DNA of 64,000 bases, from positions 2,251,317 through 2,315,316 of the forward strand of contig OU696584.1 in NCBI GenBank assembly GCA_916048095.2, given 5' to 3'. Made by a program: the position numbers and the translations under genes. Each line of letters opens with the position of its first letter. Position 1 is the first letter of the stretch. This document shows positions 42,456-51,695 of the stretch, piece by piece. A model generated the notes under the pieces. The model had not been told where the DNA came from. It worked only from the letters and a program-made list of their open reading frames with translations, and did not search any database. Origin of the DNA: Sacculina carcini. Taxonomy: Eukaryota > Arthropoda > Thecostraca > Sacculinidae.

Positions 42456-42812
42456 TGTGGCGTTAGTTTGGACGCCACTGAACGTTCTAGAACGTTCGAG
42501 TGACGTTGTTGTCGAGTGGCGTGCGGTGTGACGTCATAGTGGTTCACTTGAGTCGAGTGGTGCTAGGTATGATGTCGCACGTTACTGCGCGTTGATAGGC
42601 CGCGACTTGAGCCTAGTGCCGGACGCAGGTATCAACTAATCGTGTGTGAAGCTGGCTTTGCGAGCGGTCGAGCGTCCTTCGGTTGGTGGCCTGTGCGTTG
42701 TAAGCATCGTTGCCGTGTTTAGATACGATATTCGCTGTGTGGACGTATTCTCGTCGTGTGCGCGGGTTTTTCCTGCGCGAGAGGTAAGAGGGTTTTGCCC
42801 GATTACTTAACA
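42456..42812 (+). repeat. Gypsy-3 3' LTR
   Basis: TGTGGCG...AACA, 357 bp. Preceded by a purine-rich tract (aaaagctgggggagatg), a polypurine primer candidate. Contains the perfect heat-shock-type element at 42480-42497. Confidence 0.9.
42480..42497. promoter_or_regulatory. Perfect heat-shock-element palindrome in the LTR
   Basis: GAACGTTCTAGAACGTTC: four alternating GAA/TTC units with 2 bp spacers, a perfect 18 bp palindrome and exact fit to the nGAAn heat-shock factor consensus. It sits about 25 bp into the LTR, in the U3 promoter region. The 5' LTR copy (38732-38749) differs by one base. Confidence 0.75.
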
Positions 42813-43215
42813 TAAATAAAATAAATATTGAATTCATAAAATAAAATAAATATTGAATTCATAAAATAAAATAAATATTGAATTCATAAAATAAAATAAA
42901 TATTGAATTCATAAAATAAAATAAATATTGAATTCATAAAATAAAATAAATATTGAATTCATAAAATAAAATAAATATTGAATTCATAAAATAAAATAAA
43001 TATTGAATTCATAAAATAAAATAAATATTGAATTCATAAAATAAAATAAATATTGAATTCATAAAATAAAATAAATATTGAATTCATAAAATAAAATAAA
43101 TATTGAATTCATAAAATAAAATAAATATTGAATTCATAAAATAAAATAAATATTGAATTCATAAAATAAAATAAATATTGAATTCATAAAATAAAATAAA
43201 TATTGAATTCATAAA
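42813..43215. repeat. 25 bp satellite, about 16 units
   Basis: Near-perfect tandem array of ataaaataaaataaatattg plus aattc. Each unit carries gaattc. The unit resembles the A/T-rich middle of the CCCGCCCGT-motif repeat (attcaatctataaaataaaat near 36040), from which it may have expanded. The high identity suggests recent expansion. Confidence 0.9.
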
Positions 43216-43404
43216 AGAAAACAAATACAAATTTAAATAGAAAAAAGTAAACCTATAACAACTATTAACCAATAGAAAAGTCTAAATATGAATGTTTATA
43301 TTTTAGATTTTTAGCTGGATTTTGTCCTGAACGCTAGCGCCCTAGCGAATGCGTCATGCGCTTTGCACATAAACTCTGATGTTGATTTCGCAGCAGCGAG
43401 AAAT
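43216..43404. repeat. Partial CCCGCCCGT-motif repeat body and spacer
   Basis: 43216-43330 matches the middle of the motif repeat (taaccaatagaaaagtctaaa as at 36100), without the terminal motif. 43331-43404 shows nothing. Confidence 0.55.
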
Positions 43405-43579
43405 CATAGGCGGATGAAGTAAATATTTATATTGGGGCTAAATATTTTATATTAGTTTGTTGAAAATGTTTTTAGAAGTTATATCAAAATTAGGGGTAAA
43501 CATTGCATGTGAAGGACATTTTTAAAAATGTATTTCAAAGGGGCTAAGCCCTCCTGCAATATTCCTGGATCCGCCATTG
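43405..43579. mobile_element. Degenerate hAT-like MITE
   Basis: Left end cataggcggatgaagtaaa and right end attcctggatccgccattg form imperfect inverted termini of the CAATGGCGGATCC type. About 175 bp, non-coding, no visible target duplication. Confidence 0.45.
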
Positions 43580-43873
43580 TCTCCTTTGATCGCTGTGTTA
43601 AATCTATCAGTCGTCGTTGGAAATGACATGGTCTTGTATAAACGGTTATATCTTTTGAAATGTTGACACTACATATTTTAAAGATATATAATCTTGTAGA
43701 AGACAAAATTTTCAATCTGTGGATATAAAAAACTGTCAATTCTGTTGAGCAGTTTTTCTCAAACCCGTGGCATAAAATCCCCAAAATGTGAAAAACTCGT
43801 TTGTGCACACACACATACAGTATAACGTTTTGATTATTATCGAGTTTATATGCTGGTTTATATGTTTATATGC
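43580..43873. other. A/T-rich spacer, nothing recognised
   Basis: Both strands were examined; only short frames without family marks. Confidence 0.4.
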
Positions 43874-44270
43874 AACAAAACCTAGCCTAAGTCCTTCTTG
43901 CGTCAATTTTACCCCTAGGGACCAAGTTTCATCAAAATCGGTCCAGTTCTTTAGGAGGAGATGGGGTAAACAGACACAAATGGCCTCAATGACCTTGAAA
44001 ATGACCTCGGAGAACAACTAAACCTAACCTAGGACCTTCTTGCATCCATTTTACCACTAGGGACCAAGTTTCATCCAAATCGGTCCAGTGGTTTAGGAGG
44101 AGATAGGATAAACAGACACAGATGTCCTCAATGACCTTGAAAATGACCTCGGAGGTCAACAAAACCTAGCCTATGACCATCTTGCATCCATTCTACTCCT
44201 AACCTAAAGACCACGTTTCATCAAAATCGGTTCAGTGGTTTAGGAGGAGATACGATACAAACAGACATTT
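43874..44270 (+). repeat. Minisatellite of ~141 bp, three units
   Basis: Units start at about 43874, 44014 and 44157. Each holds ccttcttgc, gggaccaagtttcatcaaaa (or close), tcggtccagtggtttagg and a block of caatgaccttgaaaatgacc. Divergence between units is about 10%. Confidence 0.85.
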
Positions 44271-44301
44271 AGAAAATTTGCAATCAGTGCATGGCAAGAA
44301 A

Positions 44302-44342
44302 AATACCATCGATTCGGCCCTGAGGGCCAAATTGATGGTATT
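44302..44342. other. 19 bp hairpin with 3-base loop
   Basis: Arms aataccatcgattcggccc and gggccaaattgatggtatt pair over 19 bp with two mismatches around a tga loop. It lies between the 141 bp minisatellite and Gypsy-4. Confidence 0.8.
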
Positions 44343-44414
44343 GATTGCGGTCTTTGGGCGTTTGGGTATTTGTATATACATTTTTTTAATATTACAATCT
44401 ACTTCGGCTACAAT

Positions 44415-45192
44415 ATGACATCCAGTGAACGTAAATGTGAGGTATCGGCGCAAAACCAAGCGAGTGAGGACCGTGTGTTGTTGCCAGCCGGCCCATTTGA
44501 CGCGAGGTGCATCGCAGAATATGATGGCACATCAGACATCGTAGAGTGGTTTACCAGAGCTGATGCACTGTGCCAGATACAAAGAGTTCCTCTGGTCTCA
44601 GTCATACCACTCCGACTGACAGGTGGTGCGTTCAGCGTGTGGTGAGGACTGCCAGCAGATAGTCGGCTTTCTTTGGAGTCAGTGCGAGCGGCTTTATATT
44701 CTGCTTTTGCTTTAGACCAGCACGCAGCCTACGAACAGTTTGCTGCAAGACGGCTACACATGGGCGAGTCTGTAGATGAGTTTTTGTCTGACTTTCGTCA
44801 TCTCGCTAGTCTTTTTGGGGGAGTTCCCGATCGAGTGTTGATGTGTGCGTTTGTGGCTGGACTACCAGATGCTGTGCGACAGATAATTCGCGCGGGCTCT
44901 CGAACTGATAATTTGGGTCTGCAGGATGTGCTAGTGCGATCTCGCGCCATTCTCAGCGATCTTGCTATGATAACAGCTTTTAGTGGAGCAGGCTCAGCGT
45001 CTAGTCAGCCAGAAGATTATGCAATGGAGACACCTACGGCAAAAACGAATTGATGATTCGCAGCGGACACATCGACTGGATAGTAGATGTTGGAATTGTG
45101 GGAGAATCGGTCACCTTGCATTTGCTTGCCGCCAATCGGAAAATGCCAGCGGGAGGTGGTCATCAGCGCCAGCACCATCTCCCAAGAAATAA
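44415..45192 (+). pseudogene. Gypsy-4 gag
   Basis: ATG 44415. Capsid-like block (AEYDGTSDIVEWFTRADA), helical region with RRLHMGESVDEFLSDFRHL, and one knuckle CWNCGRIGHLAFAC. Broken. Confidence 0.8.
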
Positions 45193-48181
45193 GCGCGTGC
45201 ATTGATTCCCTGCCAATTGTTGAGCTTCTTGTTGGTGGCCGCCTGTGTAGAGTGCATGTTGACACCGGGTGTACTGATACAATCGTGCATGTATCGCGTG
45301 TTAATAAATGGCGTCGACAGCAGGTCAGTGTTGCTACATTGGGTGGTGCATCTATGTTATGTATTGGTATTGGAAGTGTAGATATTGGAGTAAAGAACAA
45401 AAGTTGTGTCGGAGTGAATGTTTTAGTGGTGAATGAGCATCCACTCGGAGTTGACGTCATACTAGGTGTGACAGGTATTGTGGCACTTGTTGGAGTTAAT
45501 GGGACGTCTCCGAAGTGTGTGAGATCCGACTGCGAGGATTCCAGCAGGGGTATTGCGGTATCAACACGGCGTCATAGCTGTGTTTCGGATAATGATACGC
45601 CTGATTTCACCGTGCGGTATGACGATGGCAGAAAGAGATGGACAGTAGCCTGGAAATGGACCGATGGTTCCGGACCTCCATGTCTGAACAGCACGACACC
45701 TCAGTACGGTGTAAAAGCCAGTATTCGGCATGAATACGATTCAGAATTGAGCAACTGGATCAAGCGTGGATGGCTGGTAAGACATGAATAGCGTGTTCAT
45801 GGAAAGCCCCGCGGTCTTGTGCCATTGATGGCGTACATCAAAAGAACAAGGCTAAAGTCCGTCCAGTTCTCGATAATCGTGAACTGAACGACTATATCAC
45901 AGCTTATACAGCCGATGCTGATGTATGCGCGGACAAGCTTCGACGGTGGCGTGGTCATGGCAATAACCTGGCCGTAGTGGACTTGAAAAGTGCGTACCTG
46001 CAGATTCACGTTGATTAGCGGCTATGGTGTTACCAAACCGTTGCGATTTCTGGGCAGCGATATTGTCTCACTAGGCTGGGTTTTGTAATAAACATTGCAC
46101 CATTAATCATGAAGAATGTTGTGCAAGCTATACTGGCTGTTGACCCTGCTCTTAACGCGGCTGTGTTGCCATATGTCGATGACCTTTTGGTCAATGAAGA
46201 TGAGATGAGCGCTGAGAACGTGATCAAGCACTTTGGCGACTTTGGTCTTGAATGCAAGGCACCTGAGCGTGTTTCAGACGGGGCCGAGTTGTTGGGATTG
46301 CAAGTGCAGCAAACTGGCAATGAATTGCAGTGGAAGCGAAGCGCAAGTATCGACGAAATTCCTGCGAGAATCACGAGACGCACAGTTTTTTCATGGTGCG
46401 GCCGTTTGGTGGCTCACTTGCCTGTTTGTGGCTGGCTGCGTCCAGCTTTCGCATGGCTGAAGCGCAGAGCAAACGAGCTTTCAATGTCGTGGGATGACGT
46501 CATTGAAGACGCTTCATTTGTCGCACAGTTGGAGGAAATTAAAAGTAAGGTTTTGATCAGTGATCCTGCGCATTGGACCTGGTGCGTTGCGGGCGAATGT
46601 GCACAAGTTTGGACTGACGCAAGCTCTCTTGCCGTTGGTGTAGTAGTAGCCATGGGAGACGGGAGTGCTGTGGAGGATGCGAGCTGGCTCCGTAGAGATC
46701 CTGCTGCGCACATAAACATGACTGAGCTTGACGCTGTCATACGCGGACTCAATCTGGCTGTTGCTTGGGGCCTCCGTACAGTGGAACTGTACACAGATTC
46801 TGTGACGGTGCACCGCTGGTTAGTTGACGCACTGAGCGGTCGAAATCGTCTGAAGACGAAAGCTCAGAGCGAAATGCTAATCCGGCGAAGAATCGACCTT
46901 GTGCGTGAATTGGTAGTCAAATGCAAATAGACGCTGCATGTTTTGGTTGTGAGATCTGGTGAGAATCGTGCCGACACACTCACTAGAGTACCTGAAAAGT
47001 GGCTCCGAGAGCAGCGATCAACATTTGCGGCTGCTGCAATGGAAAGTCGTGATGTACCCGACATTTATGCTGACATTTTGGATACACATGAGAGCGCAGG
47101 CCGCCCCGGCATTCAGCGGACTCTGTTTTTTGCAAGACGCAAGTGCGGGAGTGGAGTCAGCAAAAAACTAGTGCAGGAAGTTGTGTCCCATTGTGTTGTG
47201 TGCAACTCTGTTGATCCTGCTCCGGCTAGGTGGCGTCATGGCAGGCTGGACGTCGAACAGGCGTGGTACAGGTTGGCGATTGATATCACCCATCATTCAC
47301 ATACGTCGTATCTATCGATAATTGACTGTGGTCCGTCGAGTTTTGCTATTTGCAGAGCGTTGCGCTGGGCTGACGCTGCAACTGTCGTGCACCATCTTGA
47401 GGAGGTATTTTATTAACGTGGCGCTTCAAGTGAGATACTGACCGACAATGACACTATCTTCCGTGGGAGATCACTGCAGGCTCTGTGTGCTAAATGGAAC
47501 GTCTATCTTCGTTTTCGTGCGGCATATTCGCTACATGTAAACGCCATCATCGAGCGGAACCATCGCTTTGTCAAAGTGATTTGTGCACGCCGGCAATGTA
47601 CCGTAGCGGAGGCTGTGAACCTGTACAACATCACTCCCCGCGATGATATGGCGGTGACATCAGCTCCATTTGCCGGTGTTTACAAATACAGATGCCGCGA
47701 TCTTGTGAGCACGCGCGGTCTTTGTTGTCAACGACAAAGCAACAGCGATTTAACCGGCAACGTGCGGGGGTGGTCCAAGTTCAGAGTTGGTGATATGGTG
47801 TGGGCACGCAGGAAAATAACCAGATGTACTGACGTGTCGCAGCCTGGTGACATCACCGATAATGTGTCTGATTGTGTCGTTGAAGTGAACGGAATGCCTC
47901 GTCATGTGAAAGACATCCGTCAACGTGGTCATCAAGCGCCACTCGGTGAGTCTGATGAACCACCGATACTGGTTGGAGATGCAGCCCAGCCTGCGCGTGC
48001 ATCTACACCAGTGTCATCACGGGACGGAGACATTGGAACTGATGAGTCGATAGGAGCTGTACCGTTAGTCGGCTCAGAAGAAACGCCAGCTGGGGAGACC
48101 CAATCAGTGACGACGCAGTTGAGGCGGAGTGAATTGGTGCGACGTCCACCCGCTCGATATTGCTGCGAGAATAGGTCGTGA
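45193..48181 (+). pseudogene. Gypsy-4 pol: protease, RT, RNase H, integrase
   Basis: Protease VDTGCTDTIVHVSR near 45260; RT with YCLTRLGF and LPYVDDLLVNED near 46170; RNase H with WTDASSLAVGVVV, NMTELDAVIRGLN and LYTDSVTVHRW near 46610-46810; integrase with CNSVDPAP, LAIDITHHS, TDNDTIF and AIIERNHRFVK to about 47580, and the VGDMVWARRKI linker. Fossil, not autonomous. Confidence 0.85.
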
Positions 48182-48360
48182 TTTTGTATGGTGTTGCGTA
48201 TTTTGTACTGTTGTTGCCTTTACTAAGTTATGTGTGCGTTTAGCTGGGCCATCGTTGGTCGTGAAATGTTTTGTCGTGATTTTGCTTCGCATTGTTTTTT
48301 TAGTTGTTTATATTTGTTTCTTTGGAAACAGGCGGAGATGTTGTGTTAGTAGAAGGCTGC

Positions 48361-48480
48361 ACCACTTTGTCACATATGACGTCACACTCCCCTCCTTGCC
48401 CCCCCACCTATGACGTCACCCCCTCTGACGTCACCTCCCTCTGACGTAACCCCCCTCTGACGTCACCCTCTCTGACGTCA
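48361..48480. repeat. TGACGTCA minisatellite
   Basis: About six copies of the CRE-type palindrome tgacgtca spaced by C-rich ccccctc linkers, with one variant tgacgtaa. It directly follows the 3' end of Gypsy-4. Confidence 0.8.
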
Positions 48481-48486
48481 CTCTTA

Positions 48487-49030
48487 ACCTAACTTAAACT
48501 AACGTTTTTTTTCTTCTTTTTTTTTTCTTTCTATTATATACCTAACCTAACTTCTTTCTGTATTCCATACCTAACCTAACTTTTTTCTTTATTATATACC
48601 TAACCTAACTTTTTTCTTCATTATATACCTAACCTAACTTTTTTCTTTATTATATACCTAACCTAACTTTTTTCTTTATTATATACCCAACCTAACCTAA
48701 CCTATATACCTAACCTAACTTTTTTCTTTATTATATACCCAACCCAACCTAACCCAGCCCAGCCCAACCTAACCCAACCCAGCCCAACCTAACTTTTGTT
48801 TTTATTTCTTATTCTTCCTTTCGTATTATATTAATTCTTTATTCTATGCCCAACCTAACTTTTTTCTTTATTATATACCTAACCTAACTTTTTTCTTTAT
48901 TCTATACCTAATCCAACCCAACCCAACCTAACCCGACCCAACCGAACATATATTTTTATTTCTTATACTTCCTTTCTTTTTATATTTATTCTTTATTCTA
49001 TGCCCAACCTAACTTTTTTCCTTTATTTCT
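48487..49030. repeat. AACCT-rich arrays, telomere-motif-like
   Basis: 29 bp units of the form cctaacctaacttttttctt plus tattatata, repeated from 48535 to about 48700 and again near 48850-49020, with runs of aacctaacctaacc. AACCT/AGGTT is the arthropod telomere repeat. Here it is mixed with T-rich spacers, so this is an interstitial minisatellite, not a telomere. Confidence 0.8.
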
Positions 49031-49593
49031 ATTTTATGTCACGATACTCATTATATCGGGATCGCCAAGTCGATGTTTGGTAGAAGCGTGAATATAATAA
49101 TTTTCAATCATACTTGAAATATATATCAAAAACGGCTTGACTAAATCGGTCGCAAAGGCGATGTTCCAATATGGAGATGAATCACTCGCCACGTTTATAT
49201 AAAGTGTCTGGTTTATGTCAAATAATGCGGTAAAGTAATCGGATTAAAATGCCAGATGAATTCATTGGCGTCAAGCCAAGGATGAATATTTTGAATATGT
49301 TTACCTGATACTCAGGTATGGGATTAAAACATTTGCCGGTAACAAAGACCAAATTTACACGCAATTTATGTAAATGTAGCAGAAACGAATGCCTGTGGAT
49401 CACTAGCTACGTTCATATAACGTGTCTGGTTTATGTCAAACACTGACTAAATCGGATTAAAACGCTATTCGACTGTGTCGGAATTGATACAAAAATGACT
49501 CGCAACGAAATGACCTTTGTGTATTTTCACTTGATACGCAAGTATGGCAAATATACAAGTGGACATCACGTAGAATCATATTGACGAAACGAT
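49031..49593. other. Polinton left-end region, no gene
   Basis: A/T-rich. Contains two diverged units: atcactcgccacgtttatat near 49166 and atcactagctacgttcatat near 49399, each followed by gtgtctggtttatgtcaaa and a cggattaaaa block, spaced about 230 bp. It may belong to the terminal inverted repeat, but the other end is outside the window. Confidence 0.5.
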
Positions 49594-49866
49594 TCAACGA
49601 ACACATCGTGAACACAATTGTTTGTTGATTTTTCGATCAATTTTGATGATGTAAATCATATCGTGTGTCTCATACACAATTTCCAGCTCAGCCGACCATG
49701 TATCAGGCACAGACACACCTTCTTGTAGAGCGTCCGAAAGACATACGTCAAACGTTGTGTACTCCTTGTACGATTCGCTGATGATGTGTTTGCTATCTGA
49801 CGAAGTACCACCAACATAGCGATAGTTATAATTAGGCACTAGTGTAGCAGGAGAAACACAGCTCAT
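49594..49866 (-). CDS. Polinton-region small ORF, unknown
   Basis: About 90 residues from ATG 49866 (MSCVSPATLVPNYNYRYVGG), with an acidic middle and a basic end. No family recognised. Placed at the outer edge of the element. Confidence 0.4.
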   Translation of the reverse strand: MSCVSPATLVPNYNYRYVGGTSSDSKHIISESYKEYTTFDVCLSDALQEGVSVPDTWSAELEIVYETHDMIYIIKIDRKINKQLCSRCVR

Positions 49867-50048
49867 GGTGTTTATACAAAGAAAGATAAACAATGACTGT
49901 AAGAACGAGATAATCAAACACGGAGTGATGACGATAATTATGACGCATGCGTCGAAGAGTAGTGCAATTAGTCTCAGCCGTGAAACGCAGTTGAGCTCGA
50001 GACGTTTGCGGGTGAGGTTGTGTAGTTTTTTATTGCGGAGTTGTCAAC

Positions 50049-50642
50049 ATGAGTCAGGTGAATACAAACGTTGATACGACCAAGCGGATCCTACCATTAG
50101 AACATCATGCGGTCAAGTTTGTTGCCGACACACCATTAATTTGTGGACACCCGCTGGAGCAGAGGATTTGGATTATTTTCGGACGACTGGAAAAACACAG
50201 TCAGACGGATTTCGAACACTTACAAAAACAGCTTACTAAAATTATGCAACTGGAGCGATATTTTGACCTCTTTTGGAAACTTCGTCGCGGCGCGGTCAGA
50301 ATATTCACCAACGAGGAGCGTGCACTACAGATTGTGATCGATGCATTTATGGGTCGGCCAATGAGAGATGCTGTTCTTGGAACCGTTGCAGCTGCTTTAT
50401 CATTCAAAGTGTTGTCGGTGGCGTTGGTGCGAAATGACGCGACTCAGATTTACCGGCCGCTCGATGAGACCCGCAACACAGTGGAGTGGATGAAGACCAT
50501 TGTTATGAGCTACTATGACTCGAGAAAACAGTACTTGACCGAAACCAAGGTTTATCGTGAATTTAAAGCCGACAAAATGAAGATGATCGTGCACAAGGAG
50601 GTTCAAGGTGAACCACAAAGTAAACGGAACAAAATTTGTTGA
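50049..50642 (+). CDS. Polinton-region protein, 197 aa, unknown
   Basis: A clean plus-strand frame from ATG 50049, alone on this strand in the left arm. Helix-rich, with HLQKQLTKIMQLERYFDLFW and a hydrophobic DAVLGTVAAALSFKVLSVAL segment that could be a membrane-associated or buried helix, ending in a basic QSKRNKIC. No family recognised. Its intactness beside broken neighbours is notable. Confidence 0.55.
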   Translation: MSQVNTNVDTTKRILPLEHHAVKFVADTPLICGHPLEQRIWIIFGRLEKHSQTDFEHLQKQLTKIMQLERYFDLFWKLRRGAVRIFTNEERALQIVIDAFMGRPMRDAVLGTVAAALSFKVLSVALVRNDATQIYRPLDETRNTVEWMKTIVMSYYDSRKQYLTETKVYREFKADKMKMIVHKEVQGEPQSKRNKIC

Positions 50643-50740
50643 ATTATTCTATGTGTACGGTATACCAATACATTTCGTAATGTGTCGCAAGAGTTTTATT
50701 ATTGCGCGCCAAAAAAAACACTTTGTTATCGTTCAATTTA

Positions 50741-51265
50741 TTAAAATGGTAGCATGCGCGGTGTACACAGATTCATTGCATACATCAATTTAGCGAAATG
50801 TTGACAACGTAAAATACAGCAGTTTGTAGGAATGACAAGATTATATGGACACGGTGTGATGTTGGGTAGTACATGTATGTCGCGTGCGTTCATTGATAAA
50901 TAGTCGGGTAGGATGTCTTCGAGATTTTCAATGTGTAGTTCAAGTAGATGCGAAAGTCGACGAGCCTTGTCGAGTCCTTTGGCGTAGATGTGGTCGGGTG
51001 CTAGACGTTGTATGAGGGAACTTGCGTCGCGTAGCCTTTCTTCATACTTGTGCGTGTTTTAAGGATTGTAATTATATTCCAAGCCGTGCAGATTCGCCGT
51101 CAAAAATAGAAAACGGTTGCGTCGCTCAGCGTTGAGTTTAAACTGTGGAGGCGGTAATATGGTGTGCCACAAGTACCCCGAACACAGGTCATGCAAAGCC
51201 AATTCCTTGACAACAAAACGCGAATCCTTGTGCTGGAAGCCGTCGCAGTCTACAAGTATGACCAT
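50741..51265 (-). pseudogene. Uncharacterised Polinton-associated protein (VDxDGFQ type)
   Basis: Starts MVILVDCDGFQHKDSRFVVK at 51265, with ELALHDLC, LPPPQF and, further on, AKGLDKARRLSHLLEL and a Cys-containing end. From memory this resembles a small family of uncharacterised invertebrate proteins found with Polintons and similar elements, with an acidic N-terminal motif that could be nuclease-like. Broken. Confidence 0.5.
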
Positions 51266-51272
51266 ATCAGCG

Positions 51273-51695
51273 CTAAAAGCTGATTGTTGATAGCAGGATC
51301 GGTGGATAGGCACGACACAAAATCGTGCAGATCCCAGCCGGCGCAAACAAAGCAAAAAATAGCGCACAGTACTGTCCACACTCGTCCGAGTCCGGCGCCT
51401 GAATGACGCGCGTGTTCAACATGCATCGACTGTAATTGACATGTTTGTTTATAAAATTTACAAACGAGGGATGCCAGATGGGTGAGTTGCCAGACGAGTC
51501 GAAATATTGGAGATTTTCACCGTCCCAGGCAAACACGACCCAATGCAGACCCGATTGCCAGCGCGGCTGTATATTCACAATAATTGATGTGCGCACACCG
51601 CGAGCAAATGTGAAATGTTTTAGCCGGCCGCACGCCCAAACACCCCGAAATGTGGCGACTGTGTCGAGCAGCCGTTCCAATTCAAGAGCGTTCAT
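51273..51695 (-). pseudogene. Polinton cysteine protease (adenain-like)
   Basis: C5/Ulp1-type maturation protease: GLHWVVFAWDG with the catalytic His, YFDSSGNSP with the Asp/Asn position, QAPDSDECGQYCALFF with the Gln and Cys. In the family it cleaves capsid proteins during assembly. Its start codon overlaps the end of the capsid gene by ATGA. A fossil part. Confidence 0.88.

Larger units (their letters stand above)
38708..42812 (+). mobile_element. Gypsy-3: LTR element related to Gypsy-1
   Basis: Plus-strand LTR fossil. LTRs of 357 bp at 38708-39064 and 42456-42812 differ at roughly twenty sites (5-6%), so much older than Gypsy-1. Parts: gag with CCHC knuckles, protease, RNase H, integrase; as in Gypsy-1, no reverse transcriptase motif is seen. 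Broken, around five or six breaks. The LTR has a block of about 44 bp absent from Gypsy-1 that carries a heat-shock-type palindrome. No clear target duplication; the right flank is a 25 bp satellite. Confidence 0.92.
44370..48350 (+). mobile_element. Gypsy-4: broken LTR element
   Basis: Plus-strand Gypsy fossil with the fullest part list in the window: gag, protease, RT, RNase H, integrase. Broken, about five to seven breaks. A purine-rich tract (ggaaacaggcggagatg, 48326) precedes a likely 3' LTR start (tgttgtgtta), but no matching 5' LTR was found, so ends are approximate and age cannot be set from LTRs. Distant relative of Gypsy-1, -2 and -3. Confidence 0.85.

Noticed and set aside
42813-43215. 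Direct-repeat array as a CRISPR or replication origin
   Set aside because: No unique spacers between the 25 bp units; ordinary satellite.
43874-44270. CRISPR-like array
   Set aside because: Only three units with no constant-repeat/variable-spacer pattern, in a eukaryotic context; it is a minisatellite.
48487-49030. A true chromosome end
   Set aside because: The AACCT units are interrupted by T-rich spacers and coding elements continue on both sides.
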